DNA from: Geosiphon pyriformis
Taxonomy: Eukaryota > Glomeromycota > Glomeromycetes > Archaeosporales > Geosiphonaceae
DNA length: 64,000 nucleotides
Direction: 5' to 3'
Assembly (NCBI GenBank): GCA_016748015.1
Contig: JAAOMT010000468.1
Span: forward strand, 474,998-538,997
Of this stretch, positions 1 through 11,763 are shown piece by piece; within the stretch, counting starts at the first letter, position 1; each line of letters begins with the position of its first letter. A model generated the notes under the pieces. That model saw only the letters and a list, made by a program, of their open reading frames with translations. It was not told where the DNA came from and made no database searches. Position numbers and translations under genes: made by a program.

Positions 1-3000
1 CAAGAGAAAACCTTTACAAAATGGTGCGAAAGCTCTGATATTATATAGAAATTGGATTTATGTATTTATACGGAAATTTTTCTCAGAGGCGCAACCTTTT
101 AGTAGATGATAGTTTGGTTCCAAATTATCAAATCACTTTGTAAAAGAATATCGGGCCTTTTTTCGTGCTTCTTCTTTTCAATGGAAACAATCTTTATGAT
201 GGTCATCTCCGCATTTGAAAATTTCACAATACATGATCCAATATATGCTTTTAAAAAAATTAGAAATCTCACAAACCTTCATTCAGACTTCTAATTAATG
301 ATTCCCTTTTAATAATCAATAAATTTTTTTAATTTCATATTTTAAAATCTCAATTCCTCTAGGGTGAACAGCAAGCTTGCTCTCAAGACGATACCCCCAA
401 TCGGTGATCTAAATTCAGAGATGTCAGATGGCGTGCGTCTGATTCAACTTTTGGTGAGCTATCTTTGTCTCGCCCGATCACCTAAAAAGCCAATCTTCGT
501 GCCATGAAGTGTGAAGACGGTTTGATGTCTTTTTACGTTATGCTAGGTGGTTTTGGGATGTGGCATTATTAGTATAGATATTTTGAAAAAGAATAACAAT
601 AGACGATATTGGTGCGATGAAAGAGAAGCTATTTGTCGACTTTCTTTTTTATTCCGAGATTCCCATAATGAATATCTTTATAGAATTCATCGATCCTGAA
701 ATATTTCTTTAATCAATAATCAAATATTTCGATATTTTTCAATAGGAAATTATCGGAGACATATCTTTTGGCAAATATAACAAAAATCCAAGAATGCGTA
801 TTCAAAAGGTGGAAAATGTAAATAAGGCTTTAGAATTTATAAAGCATCGTAATGTTTCTCTGACTAATATTGGTGCTGAAGGTAAACTACACTATCATCA
901 AATTCAAAGGGACGAAACTAATCAATCTCTTTAATATTATCGGGATGATACAACATAAGTTTAATGAATTTCATATTTTTTCTAATATTAATTCTTGAAA
1001 TTTCTAGATATCGTTGATACCAATTTAAAACTTATACTCGGAATGATTTGGACCATTATCTTAAGATTTACAATTGCCGATATAAGGTGTCTTATAAGTG
1101 ACCTTCAATTTATTGTACCAATTTCGATTTTAAATCCTTGTCGATGGTTTTTTGTTTTATTACAGTGAAGCCGGTCTCACGGCTAAGGAGGGTCTCTTGC
1201 TATGGTGTCAACGCAAGACTGCCCCGTATTCTGATGTTAATGTACGCGACTTCACCTATAGGTATTCCGAATTGCGTATCACCTAGAAAAAATATAAAAT
1301 TTCAATTTACATTGATAAACTTTTTCCTTTTCATCAATACTAAGTTGGTCGGATGGCTTGGCTTTGTAAGTGAGGTTGTTTGATTTATTTTTAAGATTTC
1401 CATCGAATTATTTTTCAATATGAATTCATTATATGTTTTATTGAACAGTTGTGCTTTAATTCATCGACATCGTCCCGATTTACTTGATTACCACGCGTTA
1501 GACAAGGTGAATACACTTAATGAGTTAACAGCCTTGAAGTAATTTCAAGAAAATTTTTTCATTCATCAAAAATTTCTCAATCTATCCAGGGTGATCGTCA
1601 TAGGAATACCGCCCTGGCATTTGATGTTGCTCAAAAACATCTTGAAATCCCTGTAAATCAAATAATTTGATCATGATCCATTTTCTTTTAATTTGAATTC
1701 CACTTGAGATGCTGAAATGTTTTTGACATCCATAATTAGAAACTTTTGGATGTTGAGGATGTTTGCGATATTTCAAAGCCTGATGAACGTTCAATAATGA
1801 CATATGTAGCTCAATACTTTCATGCTTTTTCAGCATTAGGTAAGACTAATCATTTATCTTGGTTAGATGGTAAATAGTAGATGATATTTACATCCAATTT
1901 TGTCTCTTATAGACAAAGTTGAAATTGCCGGCCGAAGAGTAGCCAAATTTGCTGAAGTGATGCAGTCAGTTTGGGATATGGAACATGATTATGAACGACG
2001 TGTGAAAAAGGTTTGAACATATTCCAATATCCCCTCATATATCTTTCAATTTTTTATTTTCTTTGATAATCAGCTTTTTTTCTTTCACTCCCCCTCCCCA
2101 CTCCAAAAAAAAACATTCATCAGTTAATGCAAGATGTAGCCGACCGGAAATCTATTTGGGGGAATGCAAGGTTTGATAGTACCTATGCTGATGCTAAACG
2201 TCAATCGGCGGAATTTATTCAGTACAAAAGTAGCGAGAAAAGAGCTTGGGTAGCTGCTAAACGTGATCTCGATACTTTGCTCGGAAATGTTCAAACAAAG
2301 CTCAAGACTTATGGTTTGCATCCATACAATCCTCCTCCTGGACTTACATTAGCAGATTTGGATAAAGTATGGCAGGGATTATTGGCTGCTGAAGTGCAAC
2401 GTTATAAATCGATCAATGATAAAATTCGAGAGCAAGTACTTCTTTAACAAATCTCTCCATGTTTAATCATTTCATACTCACAGTCCTTAAATTTAAAAAC
2501 TTTATTTAAAAAGTATCAAGGAAAACCTACGAAAATCCTTTGCAGAGTCGGCGAACAGTTTTGTCAAAAGTTTAGACTCGATTTCCAATTCCCTGGCAAA
2601 CTTGGACGGAGAATTAGATGTGGGTTTTGGATATAAATAAAATGATTTAAGCTAGGAAAGAATTCATGTTCCTTTTTTCTTTAATTAAAAATATATAGGC
2701 ACAATTACACACTGTCAAGGGTCTTTCTGCCAAACTGGGCCCACTTGAGCAATCATTAATTCGGATTCAAGCAATAGATACGCAGTGTCGAGAAGCTAAC
2801 ATCGAAGAAAATGATTATACGGTCTTCTCTGTAGATGACCTGCAGTTTGAATTGGGTCTGGTACAACAAGCCGTCACTAAGAAATCTTCGTTCATCGAGA
2901 ATCAAGTATGTAATCTTCCTTAGGGTCTGGTAGCATGATCTTTCAAAGATCGCATCATCTCTAATCCCTTTTCCTTTGCAGATTGTTTCCAGAAATATGA

Positions 3001-3596
3001 CTAATCTGACGCCTGGCCAGCTCGAAGAATTCGAAAGTACTTTCCGGCACTTTGACAAAGATTCATCAAACACTTTAAATCTTTTCGAATTTAGCGCGGC
3101 ATTGGCCAGTTTGGGATTTTTCTATCCGGTAATTTTTTTAAATAGATTTGATAATATTCTTTTTTATTTTACTCATCTGAGCTCCTCGGTATCCTTCCCT
3201 CTAATCAATAATAAAGGAAGATGAATTGGGTAGTGTTTTCAATCAGCTTTCAGAGGGAACCGAAGAGGCTTCATTCGAACAGGTCAGGAGGAACCTTTGT
3301 AGGATATGAAATTTTCAAATCATGCAAACACATATATTGATTTTTGTTCCGATATCTAGTTTATTCTTTACATGGTCAATGTAACTGAAGATAAGACTTC
3401 TCCTGATCAACTTCGGCAATCATTCAAAGTTGTGGCCGGTGATAAACCCTATGTAACTGAGCTCGATTTAAAGAGGTCTTTATTGCCGGGTAATGTAGTT
3501 TCATATCTGAAGGAGACTATGCCGCAGAAAGAGGGTTTAGCGGAAGGTTATGATTATTCAAAATATTTAGATCAAGTTTTCCGAACTAGAAAGTAA
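1..3596 (+). CDS. alpha-actinin (actin cross-linking protein), 5' end outside window
   Basis: Alpha-actinin bundles F-actin; in fungi it acts at the cytokinetic ring and actin patches. Exons I can place: <1-23, 363-453, 746-881, 1008-1086, 1166-1261, 1345-1365, 1449-1506, 1590-1652, 1740-1839, 1913-2010, 2124-2435, 2521-2619, 2699-2905, 2982-3128, 3217-3282, 3360-3596. All have GT/AG borders and together give 611 codons in one frame, ending TAA. Two calponin-homology domains come first ([22 protein letters not shown]; second CH with [19 protein letters not shown]). A helical spectrin-like region follows, then an EF-hand with loop [12 protein letters not shown], which keeps acidic or Ser ligands at loop positions 1, 3, 5 and 12. 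The length is close to the roughly 620 residues of fission yeast Ain1, so only about ten N-terminal residues should be missing. The 21-nt exon 1345-1365 encodes WSDGLAF. Confidence 0.93.
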
Positions 3597-4193
3597 AATA
3601 TACTACCATTCTGTTTGGGCAATGGGGAAATGATAAAAATCAAGGGTGTACGTGATATTATGTATGTAAAACTAACGCTTATGGGGGATGTGCAGTTTCT
3701 TTATGTATAATACATCAGATCAAAAATCAAAAAAACGCATCAATGAATTTAGAAAAATAAATGTATATCTCGGAATCCCTCGTTCCAGATGAACATAAAA
3801 GCAGCAGTGACAAAGAAATTTGATACTAAATTTCAAAAACAAGAATTTGAATTGGGCCTCAAGTTCTTTTTCAGTAAAGAAATGAAGCATAATTATAGAT
3901 ATCAATAAAATGCTTATGAACCATAGAAGGCCAATATTATGAAAATACGTTACAGTTAAATGTCATTTGTTTTTGAAAAGGCGGTAGCAATGCAGCAACC
4001 ACATTTTGTATGTATTAGATAGCCTCATAAGTTTCCTTTATAAAAAAAGAAAATGAAATATTATATAACAACATAGTAATAATCCAAAATTGTTAACCAA
4101 AATTTCCTAAAGTATAAAATAAAGGTAAGAATATGAAAATAAATTTATACAAGATTGGGAGCGTTGCTGACATATTGGATTGTTCTAGGCTCC
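3597..4193. other. convergent 3' intergenic region
   Basis: This gap lies between the alpha-actinin stop and the CPA1-type stop and should hold the 3' UTRs of both convergent genes. I see no coding sequence, repeat or RNA gene. AATAAA-like hexamers occur (for example near 4120), but I cannot place cleavage sites. Confidence 0.6.
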
Positions 4194-5778
4194 TCAAACA
4201 AAAATAGGCTCATGATGAATTGGTTGCACATTCTCGGACACGAAAATTTTGACGCCTTCCCGTTTGAGTTTTTCAGCGCGAACTTGGGATAAAAACTCCT
4301 CAAATAAATACTCGGTATCTTGGGGTCCTCCTTTGGCCTCAGGATGGAATTGAACAGACCGTACAGGTCTGCTAATATGTCTGATACCTTCATTTGATCC
4401 ATCATTTGCGTTAACAAAGAATTTCTCCCAACCGTTAGGCATAATGTCATCTTTGAGAGCATAACCTAGAATATTCAAATGGAATTATTTCAATCAATGA
4501 AAACAAATTTATTCAAAGGATGAAAAAACAATAAGGCATAAATTACCATGATTCTGAGAAGTGATAGAACAGTTCCCATTAGTCATATCAATGGCGGGTA
4601 CATTGTGACCGCGATTACCGAATCGTAATTTGTAAACGTCAAGCCCGGCAGCCATTCCAAGTAAAAGGTTACCCATACAAATACCGAAAATTGGTTTATG
4701 ATACGATTCCAAGGTCTTTCGAAGGATCCTTACAGTTTCAGCTGCCTTATTTGGATTTCCTGGTCCATTTGAAATGAAAAGCCCGTCAAATTGGTCAGAA
4801 ATCTTGGTAAAATCGAAATCCCATGGAAGTACCGTAACACTTGCACCACGGTTGACAAGGGAACGCAGAATATTTTGCTTAACACCACAGTCTAAAAGGT
4901 ATAGAAAGGAAAACATCAGTATTAGTTTGGGATTGAAATATATAATAAAAACACCTTTAGAAATACAAACCAATTATTGCAATTTTAATATCACCGAAAG
5001 GATTGAAGGAATATGGGACCCGAGTTGAAACCTCGGCAACAAGATTTCTCAAGTTAGGGTCAAGGAAATTTACATGCGAAATATCATCATTGAGCGCCTC
5101 CTCGCCAACATCAAGTTTCGCAAGGGTTGAGCCTTGTTCTCTTAAGATATGAACAATAGCTCTGGTGTCAACCCCAGAGATAGCAGGGACGCCATGCCTT
5201 GCGCACCAGTCCCCCAACGATTCAACGGCGGTCCAGTGAGAGTATTTTGTGGCATAGTCGTTTACGACAATGGCCTCCACTTGAATACGATCCGATTCAA
5301 AATATCGGATGAGACCATATTCATCCTTAAAGAGACCTGGTACACCATAATTACCTATTCAAAAAGTGTGCAATGATAACAATAAATAAAAGTATCTACA
5401 AATTGCCGGGTGAGAGCCATTGTCAAAATTCGAAATAAACAACCCACCAACGAGAGGCTGAGTGAAGGTTAGAATTTGTCCACGATAGGATGGATCAGTC
5501 ATGGACTCGGGGTAACCCACCAAAGAAGTAGTAAATACAGCTTCACCAGCAATTGAGCTGTGCGCACCAAAAGATGTTCCTTGAAAGATCTGACCAGTCT
5601 TTAGTTTCAAAGCAGCTGGAACTGATCGAGGAGAGCCCTGGGCATATGGCACGGCTGGAGGAGCGTGCTGAACAACACTATGATCAGTAACAGTGGCCAG
5701 ACCACGATTAAAGATCAGAGGTTTGGAGTACACTTTAGAGGAGGCCAAGAGTCGAGAAAAGGGGATTGATCGGAGCAT
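4194..5778 (-). CDS. CPA1: carbamoyl-phosphate synthase small subunit, arginine-specific type
   Basis: This is the glutaminase subunit that hydrolyses glutamine and passes ammonia to the large subunit, making carbamoyl phosphate for arginine synthesis. Exons on the minus strand are 5778-5448, 5354-4971, 4891-4547 and 4465-4194, giving 443 residues. The first ~35 residues are rich in Arg, Ser and Leu and acid-poor, suggesting mitochondrial import. The CPSase small-chain domain ([31 protein letters not shown]) precedes a class I glutaminase domain with nucleophile Cys310 (FGICMGN) and His394/Glu396 (VQFHPE). [10 protein letters not shown] and NANDGSNEG are also present. It is a stand-alone small subunit, not a CAD-type fusion, since the stop follows the glutaminase domain. 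An oddity is [10 protein letters not shown], where Leu replaces the Gln that usually lies four residues after the catalytic Cys. An attenuator-type upstream ORF lies in the leader. Confidence 0.94.
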
Positions 5779-5969
5779 TTTTTAGAGTTGGGTTAAAAAA
5801 GAGTAACTAGGTAATAATTGGTTATCTTTAGATATTACTATGAGGATGGTTTCGTATTTTTTCTGTTTTCTTGAGGAAATTATACAAGCTAAGTAGATTT
5901 GATTAATTAAGTCCTATAAAAAATATTATTCCAGTATGATAGATTTGTGATGAAAAGAAAACTCGTGCT

Positions 5970-6180
5970 TTAAAATCCGACTGTTGAAGTTTTCCAAACT
6001 GTGGCAGTGAAAGGAAAAATAAAAAATGCATGTTAATTTTCAAAATCATTTCAAATAAGAAAAGGTGAGGTTAATGTAAAGACAATAATGGGACTAGAAG
6101 GACTTTGGAGATTGGGTCTTCGTAGACGTACCTTGGTGAGCAATATAATCAGCGGCAGTAGTGTCACTATAGGGTTGCAT
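5970..6180 (-). CDS. upstream ORF encoding an arginine attenuator peptide, split by an intron
   Basis: ATG is at 6180-6178, 398 nt upstream of the CPA1 ATG. Exon 1 (6180-6132) ends CAAG before donor GTACGT. The intron is 6131-5999 (133 nt) with a pyrimidine-rich acceptor tract ending CAG. Exon 2 (5998-5970) ends TAA. Spliced, it encodes 25 residues ending in the core DYIAHQVWKTS plus TVGF. The yeast CPA1 leader peptide, also 25 residues, has DYISDHIWKTS in the same place, and the Neurospora arg-2 peptide has DYLSDHLWRA. In those fungi arginine makes the nascent peptide stall the terminating ribosome, reducing initiation at the main ORF; the Asp of this core is essential and is kept here. Without splicing the frame diverges after His-Gln and ends after 28 codons lacking WKTS. 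About 190 nt separate its stop from the CPA1 start. Homology is visible by eye; arginine regulation here is inferred. Confidence 0.85.
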
Positions 6181-6898
6181 GTGGTGTTAATGAAAACTGA
6201 ACTATAGAAGGGTATGAAAGGTAGTTCCCTTATAATAAGAAACTACAAAAGGACCACGACTAGTTGTTTTAATTAGAAAAAGCGGATGGATAAATTGATG
6301 GATGGGATGGAATAACGCTACTAGATATTTCTTTTATTAGTGTCGCCCCAAGGATGTGTGAGAAAAAGAGATGAAAGATGTGATATTCTTGGTGAATAAG
6401 ATAATAAAAATTTTTGTGTTCGTAAAAACCAACAAAAATCTGATTACATTAACATTGGGTAACCAATCAGACTGTAGAATGATAATCCATCATTAAATTA
6501 TTTTATATGATGTCATATTGATGGTTTTGATCAACTTAAAAAAAGCATACAATGCAAAGATTTGTAATATTGGCGTCAAAAAGGATCTTGAATGAATCTA
6601 TTGGCGGATCACATGGAAAGCATTTCGATTAAAAAGATAGGAAGCATCATTTATCTATTATCTTTTGATGATCTAGGAAACGTGGGAAATGATAATTATT
6701 CAGGGTGAAGTAACAATAACCTATATAATTTTTACAGTTCGCCATAATTGGTAAGGTTAAAAATTCCAATGGTGAATAATATCCTCGATTCACTTTGAAA
6801 AATGATCAAGTTAATTTATGAGACCATCTGTTTGTATTTCTCCCTTGCCAAAGAATTTCTGTAATTTGGTTATGGTTTATCTCAATTGATCAAAGAAA

Positions 6899-6937
<39 letters not shown>

Positions 6938-7507
6938 GATCAAGAAGATTATTATTATATGATCAAAAAATTTATCAGTATTATTGATCAAGTATGTTAT
7001 CGATGACATAAATTGATAAAAATGAAATCAGGGAAAATTTTGGTTGAACAAAATTAATCAATTATATGTGGTAATTTTAATTCAATAAAATAATAATAAT
7101 ATGTTTTATGAGTTCTTTACTTTATTTGAACTTTTTTTAACTAATTTTTGCTTGGTACAAAATTAGTTAAGTTATTCGCAAACAAAAAATCAACCCAATA
7201 TCGAAGAAAAGATTAATAAAAGCAAAGTTAATATATTGTTTAGCTGAAATAATATTTTTTAATCTTCTTAATTAATTTTTAAAGTTTCTATTTATTTATT
7301 TTTAAAAGCTAAAAAATATTGATAAAATTTATTATGTTTTTTTAGTTTTTTTTTTCATTCAGTATAATAATGATAATTAATTAACCAAATCAGTTTTGAT
7401 ATAAAATTTTAAATTAGATATTTTTTTAATTTAAAATAAATATAACATTATAATATTTTCAATAAAAATTTTTAATACTGAAAATAAATTTTTATTATTT
7501 TAAATAT
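6181..7507. other. CPA1 upstream region, increasingly A/T-rich, with a TTA microsatellite
   Basis: No ORF or RNA gene is recognisable. The part nearest the attenuator uORF should hold the CPA1 promoter, but I cannot define its elements. A (TTA)n run of about 13 units occupies roughly 6899-6937. From about 7000 the sequence is A/T-dominated spacer. Confidence 0.5.
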
Positions 7508-7712
7508 TACCCGTAGTCGGCGTATGTTTTTTTCTGGTTTGGATGGTCATGTCAGTGTTATGATAGGTGTGTAGTGTAGCCTTGGCCGGCTTGAGTGGCT
7601 GGTCACGTGTAGCAAGAGCATGAGTCGCACTTAGTTGTAAATCCTTTGTTGTTTATGTATGCTAGGTAGCGATTGGGCCGCACTCGTAAAACGTGTAATA
7701 ATAAAAAATATC
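7508..7712 (+). mobile_element. LINE copy G: 5'-truncated 3' end
   Basis: The first ~55 bases encode the last residues of LINE ORF2 (FFSGLDGHVSVMIGV, then TAG), matching the C-terminus of copy E (FFSGLGGSVRVVIDV). The family 3' UTR follows, with GAGTGGCTGGTCACGTGTAG at 7593-7612 and the terminal GATTGGGCCGCACTCG stretch, then A-rich sequence. Such a short 3' remnant is typical of a LINE insertion that stopped early in reverse transcription. It belongs to the same subfamily as E. Confidence 0.85.
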
Positions 7713-9547
7713 AAGTTAGAAATTAATTAATCAAATTTTAAATTAATTAATTAATTATTACAAGTTAATAAAATAAAAATCTATTTTAAAAACTTAATTT
7801 TTTTTATAATTAATATTACTTTAAAATTTATAATTTTAACTAATATTTTGAAATTAATTAATTACTAATTTTAGTTATTCTAAATTTAAACAGGAAATTT
7901 TTTTTTTGTTAAAATATATTTTTTATTTTCTTATATTATTAAAAAATTTACAGTCAAAATTTTTCATAGAAAAATTGACATTTATAATAAAATAATTACA
8001 TATTGTTGAAGAGCTTATAATTAAAAATTCTGCAAAAAAATTGATTTTTATTACAAAATAACTACACAAAATAATTAACATAAAATTAATTATTCTATTA
8101 TAAGTTTAATAGCATAAATAATTCAAAATATAAAAAAATACTTTGAAAATAAAATAGCTTATTAAAGAGTTAATAACTTTTATTAACAATAAAATTAATA
8201 TTAACAATATTAAAAAAATAAGTAAAATTTTTGGTAATTTTGGTGTTTCTTGTTAAAAATTTAACATAGCAAAAATAAATTTAAATAATAATAATTACTT
8301 TTAATACAACAATTCTAAAGTATTACTAATTAATTTATATTTATTATAAACAAAAATTTGATATTTTAAATAAAATTGTGATTTTAAAGAAAATATTTTA
8401 TCAATATTTTGAAAATTAAATTAATAATTATTTATTTAAAAACTATAATATTTTTAAAAATTAAACATAATTTTTATAAAAATTTTACATATTATTTACA
8501 TAAAAAACCAAAAAATTGCAATTATAAAATACTTTATATTTATTTTTAAAAACTATTATGTTAATTATTATTATAAATAATTATTTAAATAAAATATTAT
8601 AATATTAATCTTTAAAAATTTTGTTAATTTTAAAGATTTTTTAATCTATTTAAAAGTTTTAATGATTTTTTTTAAACATTTTACTTATAAAAAATTCTTT
8701 TTATAAAAAACAAAAATAATAACAATAACAATAACAATAATAATAATAATAATAATATTTGTTAATAATTAATATTTAAATAAGTTATTTAACTGTTTTT
8801 AACTATATTTAGTCTAATTTGAATTATTTAATTATAATTAATAAAATTTAGTATTGTTTTTTTATTTTTTTAATAATTTAACAATTTTTAATAAAATTAA
8901 TTTTAAAATACACTTTTTTTTTATTAAGCTATTATAATATTAAATTATTTTATTATAATAGTCAAATTATTAAATTATTTTTGTATTTTTTTTAATTGTT
9001 TCTAAAATAATTACAAATTTTTTTAAAAAATAAAATAAAAAAATTAATATTTTGTTAATTGTTATAATTAAAAGCAATTAGTTCAAGTTATTAAAATTTT
9101 AAAAATATTATGGAAATTGTATTTAGTCTTAAACAGAAAAAAAAACAAGTAAATTTTAATAAAAAAAAACTAAAATTCAACTTTGGTTTTAATATTAATA
9201 AATATAAATATTTTGATTAAAAAATTGATTTTAAAGACTTTAAAATATTTTTTTTTACTTAAATTAAATTTACTTATATATATATATATATATATTGTTT
9301 TATAAAATTATTTTTAAAAACTTATTATTTTATATTTTTTATTATTATTAATTATAAATATTATTTAATATTATAATTAGCTATTTGGTATTATTATATA
9401 TTATTTTATGTTATTATATATTATTACATATTAATTAATTATTTTTTTGTAATTAATTATTTTTTTTATTTAAATAATACTAATAAAATCTTTTTACTTT
9501 AAACAAAACCAATTTTATATTAATAAAATTAGAATTTATATTTATTA
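7713..9547. other. A/T-only spacer
   Basis: About 1.8 kb that is almost entirely A and T, with no credible ORF. It holds an imperfect (AAT/AAC)n run near 8714-8757 and a (TA)n run near 9275-9296. It may be fully decayed repeat DNA, but nothing in it is recognisable. Confidence 0.6.
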
Positions 9548-10938
9548 TTTTTTTTTTATTCCATTTTATAAGTGAGGTCCAAACACTACCTAGAGCTATA
9601 TATCAAAGAAATAACATAAACTAAGCATAAATCATGCACTTTCTACATGTGACCAGCCACTCAGACCGATCAGGACAATACTACACAGCTATATGTATCA
9701 AAACAGAATCACTAATACCAGAAAAGAAAAAACATTGTTTGTGAAAATCAAAATAAACACCAAGAGCTTCAGCCACACCAAGTAGTCTAACGATGCCAGC
9801 CGAGAATCTAGAAGCCGAGCCAGAGACCGAGATAGAAACTGAACCGTCAAGTGGGATGAGATTATTTTTTTCCATAAATGCATGATGCTTAACCTGAACC
9901 AACCAAATATCATTCCTAAAAGCAAAACTAAGAGAATGTGCAAACTCAACAATATTTGAACTAGCAACCTTGTGAGATTTGAAAACAGAGACAGCTTCAC
10001 GAAGCCACTCACTAAAAACAAAACCCTTTAAAGAGAGCCGTAAATACAGAGACATTAGAGGCACAAGAAAACAGCAATTGCAGCACACAGGAAGAAGAGA
10101 GAGACAGGCCAGAAAGCACCATCCAAGACTTTGAACATGAATCCAGTATCTGAAGATGTGTAAAGCCATCAACCTTGCAGAAAAAAACATGATCTGACAT
10201 CTCTACCTTACCACAATATAAGCACAACACGCTGGGGTATCTTCTGTTATACAAGCATTTACGAACAGCAACAGGTAGCCGGTAGTGCAATGTCTTTATG
10301 AAAAAACTGCACACATCCGCTGTGGGCTTGTTAGTGTGGCCAGCAGCCATATGTGAATCAGGATGTCATACCAGTGAGGAGCAAGACCAATCAACGTCCA
10401 TGAACAAACTGGCAGGCAGAAATTTAGAACCAGAACCGATCTCCCAGTGCGCACGACTAATGGAACAAAAAATATCACAAACAAAATGTTTAGAATTGCC
10501 AGAAACAGCCCCACCGTCTGCCAACAAAAAGCGCGCATACAATTGAGAAGGAAGAAACCAGCCCAAATGAAAGGAAGCCCCAGCTATAGTATCAGCATGT
10601 TCATTTCCAATCACACCAGAGTGACCTTTCACTTTGTGCCATTCAACCATCAAATTTTTGCCACAAATAATGTTTACAATATGCTGGTGTTTGACTCAAC
10701 AACAGTTGCAAAAATCCAGACACACCAGACCCAATTCTGACTTGCAGACATCCAGAGCAGCTTGACTATCAGAAAACAGACAAACAAAACTAGAACGGAG
10801 AACACACTCCAGTGCTAGTGCAATAGCTTGCATTTCTGCCAAAGTAAAAAACAGCAGACCCGAAACTTCAACACCCAAACCCAGATCAATGTCACTAAAA
10901 AAAACACCAGCCCCAGCCATGCAATTCTCGGTACTATT
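9548..10938 (-). mobile_element. LINE copy A: 5'-truncated, 3' part only
   Basis: Read on the minus strand, this begins inside the RNase H domain (AGVFFSDIDLGLGVEVSGLL) and runs through the zinc finger, the C-terminal tail and the 3' UTR, which has the conserved motif at 9643-9662. The 3' end is a poly-A tail, seen as a T run at about 9548-9558. Both flanks are A/T-only spacer. Confidence 0.88.
9681..10935 (-). pseudogene. LINE A ORF2 remnant (RNase H, zinc finger, C-terminal tail)
   Basis: This covers the later RNase H motifs (LAEMQAIALALE with the catalytic Glu; FSDSQAALD with the Asp; WHKVKGHSGVIGNEHAD with the His and last Asp). The CCHC finger CLYCGKVEMSDHVFFC and the tail ending SVLIHIAV follow. 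Stops interrupt it near 10696 and 10366 (the latter is TAG at the Trp of LVWHPDSHM), and the frame shifts near 10012-10030 within a short A/T run. It cannot encode a working protein. Confidence 0.85.
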
Positions 10939-11610
10939 TATTATATTCTAAATATTTAAAGTTTTTAACTTTTTTAAAAAAAATTATAAATATAATAGTT
11001 TTAAAAACTTATTATTAAATTTTAATCTTAATTTTTTAATAATTTTTAACACTAAAAATTTTAACTTATTAAAATTATAAAACCAAGTTTTAACAAATAT
11101 TTTATTAACCAAAAAACACATAATCTTTTAAATAAAAGCTTATATTATATTTAAATTTAAATTTTTTTAAGTTTACTAAATTTTTTTGCCAAATTAACAA
11201 TTTTAAATAATAAAATATTTTTAAACCAGACTTATTTAAAATTAATTCAAATATTTTTTTAAAATTAATATATTTTTTGGTGTTATTTTTATTAAAATTA
11301 TTATACAAAATTATTTATTTATATTATATTATATACAAATTAAATTAATTATTAAAAAAAATACATAAAATTTATTTTTGGCAAATATTATATTTAACTT
11401 TAAAAAAACCATATTAAAAAAACTTAAAAACTTAATTAATTTAGTTTTTAAAAAAATTGTATTTTAATTTTTATAATAAGTCAAATTTAATTTAGTTTAT
11501 AATAAATTAATATTTTTAAACACAAAAATAATATAATAAGTTTTTTTAATTTTTTTTTGGTTTTAAAATAAATAATAATATTTATTATTTTATTATTAAT
11601 TATAAATATA
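10939..11610. other. A/T-only spacer
   Basis: A/T-dominated sequence between LINE A and LINE B. The only longer frame is a low-complexity Asn/Lys/Phe string. No gene, repeat unit or RNA is recognisable. Confidence 0.6.
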
Positions 11611-11763
11611 TAATTAATAATTTTTTATTTTTTTTTTATTTATTTATTTAACGAGTGAAATCCAAACACAACCTAGTGCTATACATCATACAAATGATCT
11701 AAACTAGATATAAATCATGTGCTTTCTACATATGACCAGCCACTCGGGCCAGTCAGGACTACA

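Noticed and set aside
4774-5376. Plus-strand ORFs inside the CPA1 gene
   Set aside because: Antisense shadows of conserved minus-strand exons.
6899-6937. (TTA)n tract as a possible CRISPR or structured repeat
   Set aside because: Simple microsatellite with no spacers; CRISPR is not expected in a fungal nuclear genome.
11105-11308. 67-codon Asn/Lys/Phe-rich ORF on the minus strand
   Set aside because: Low-complexity translation of an A/T-only spacer.
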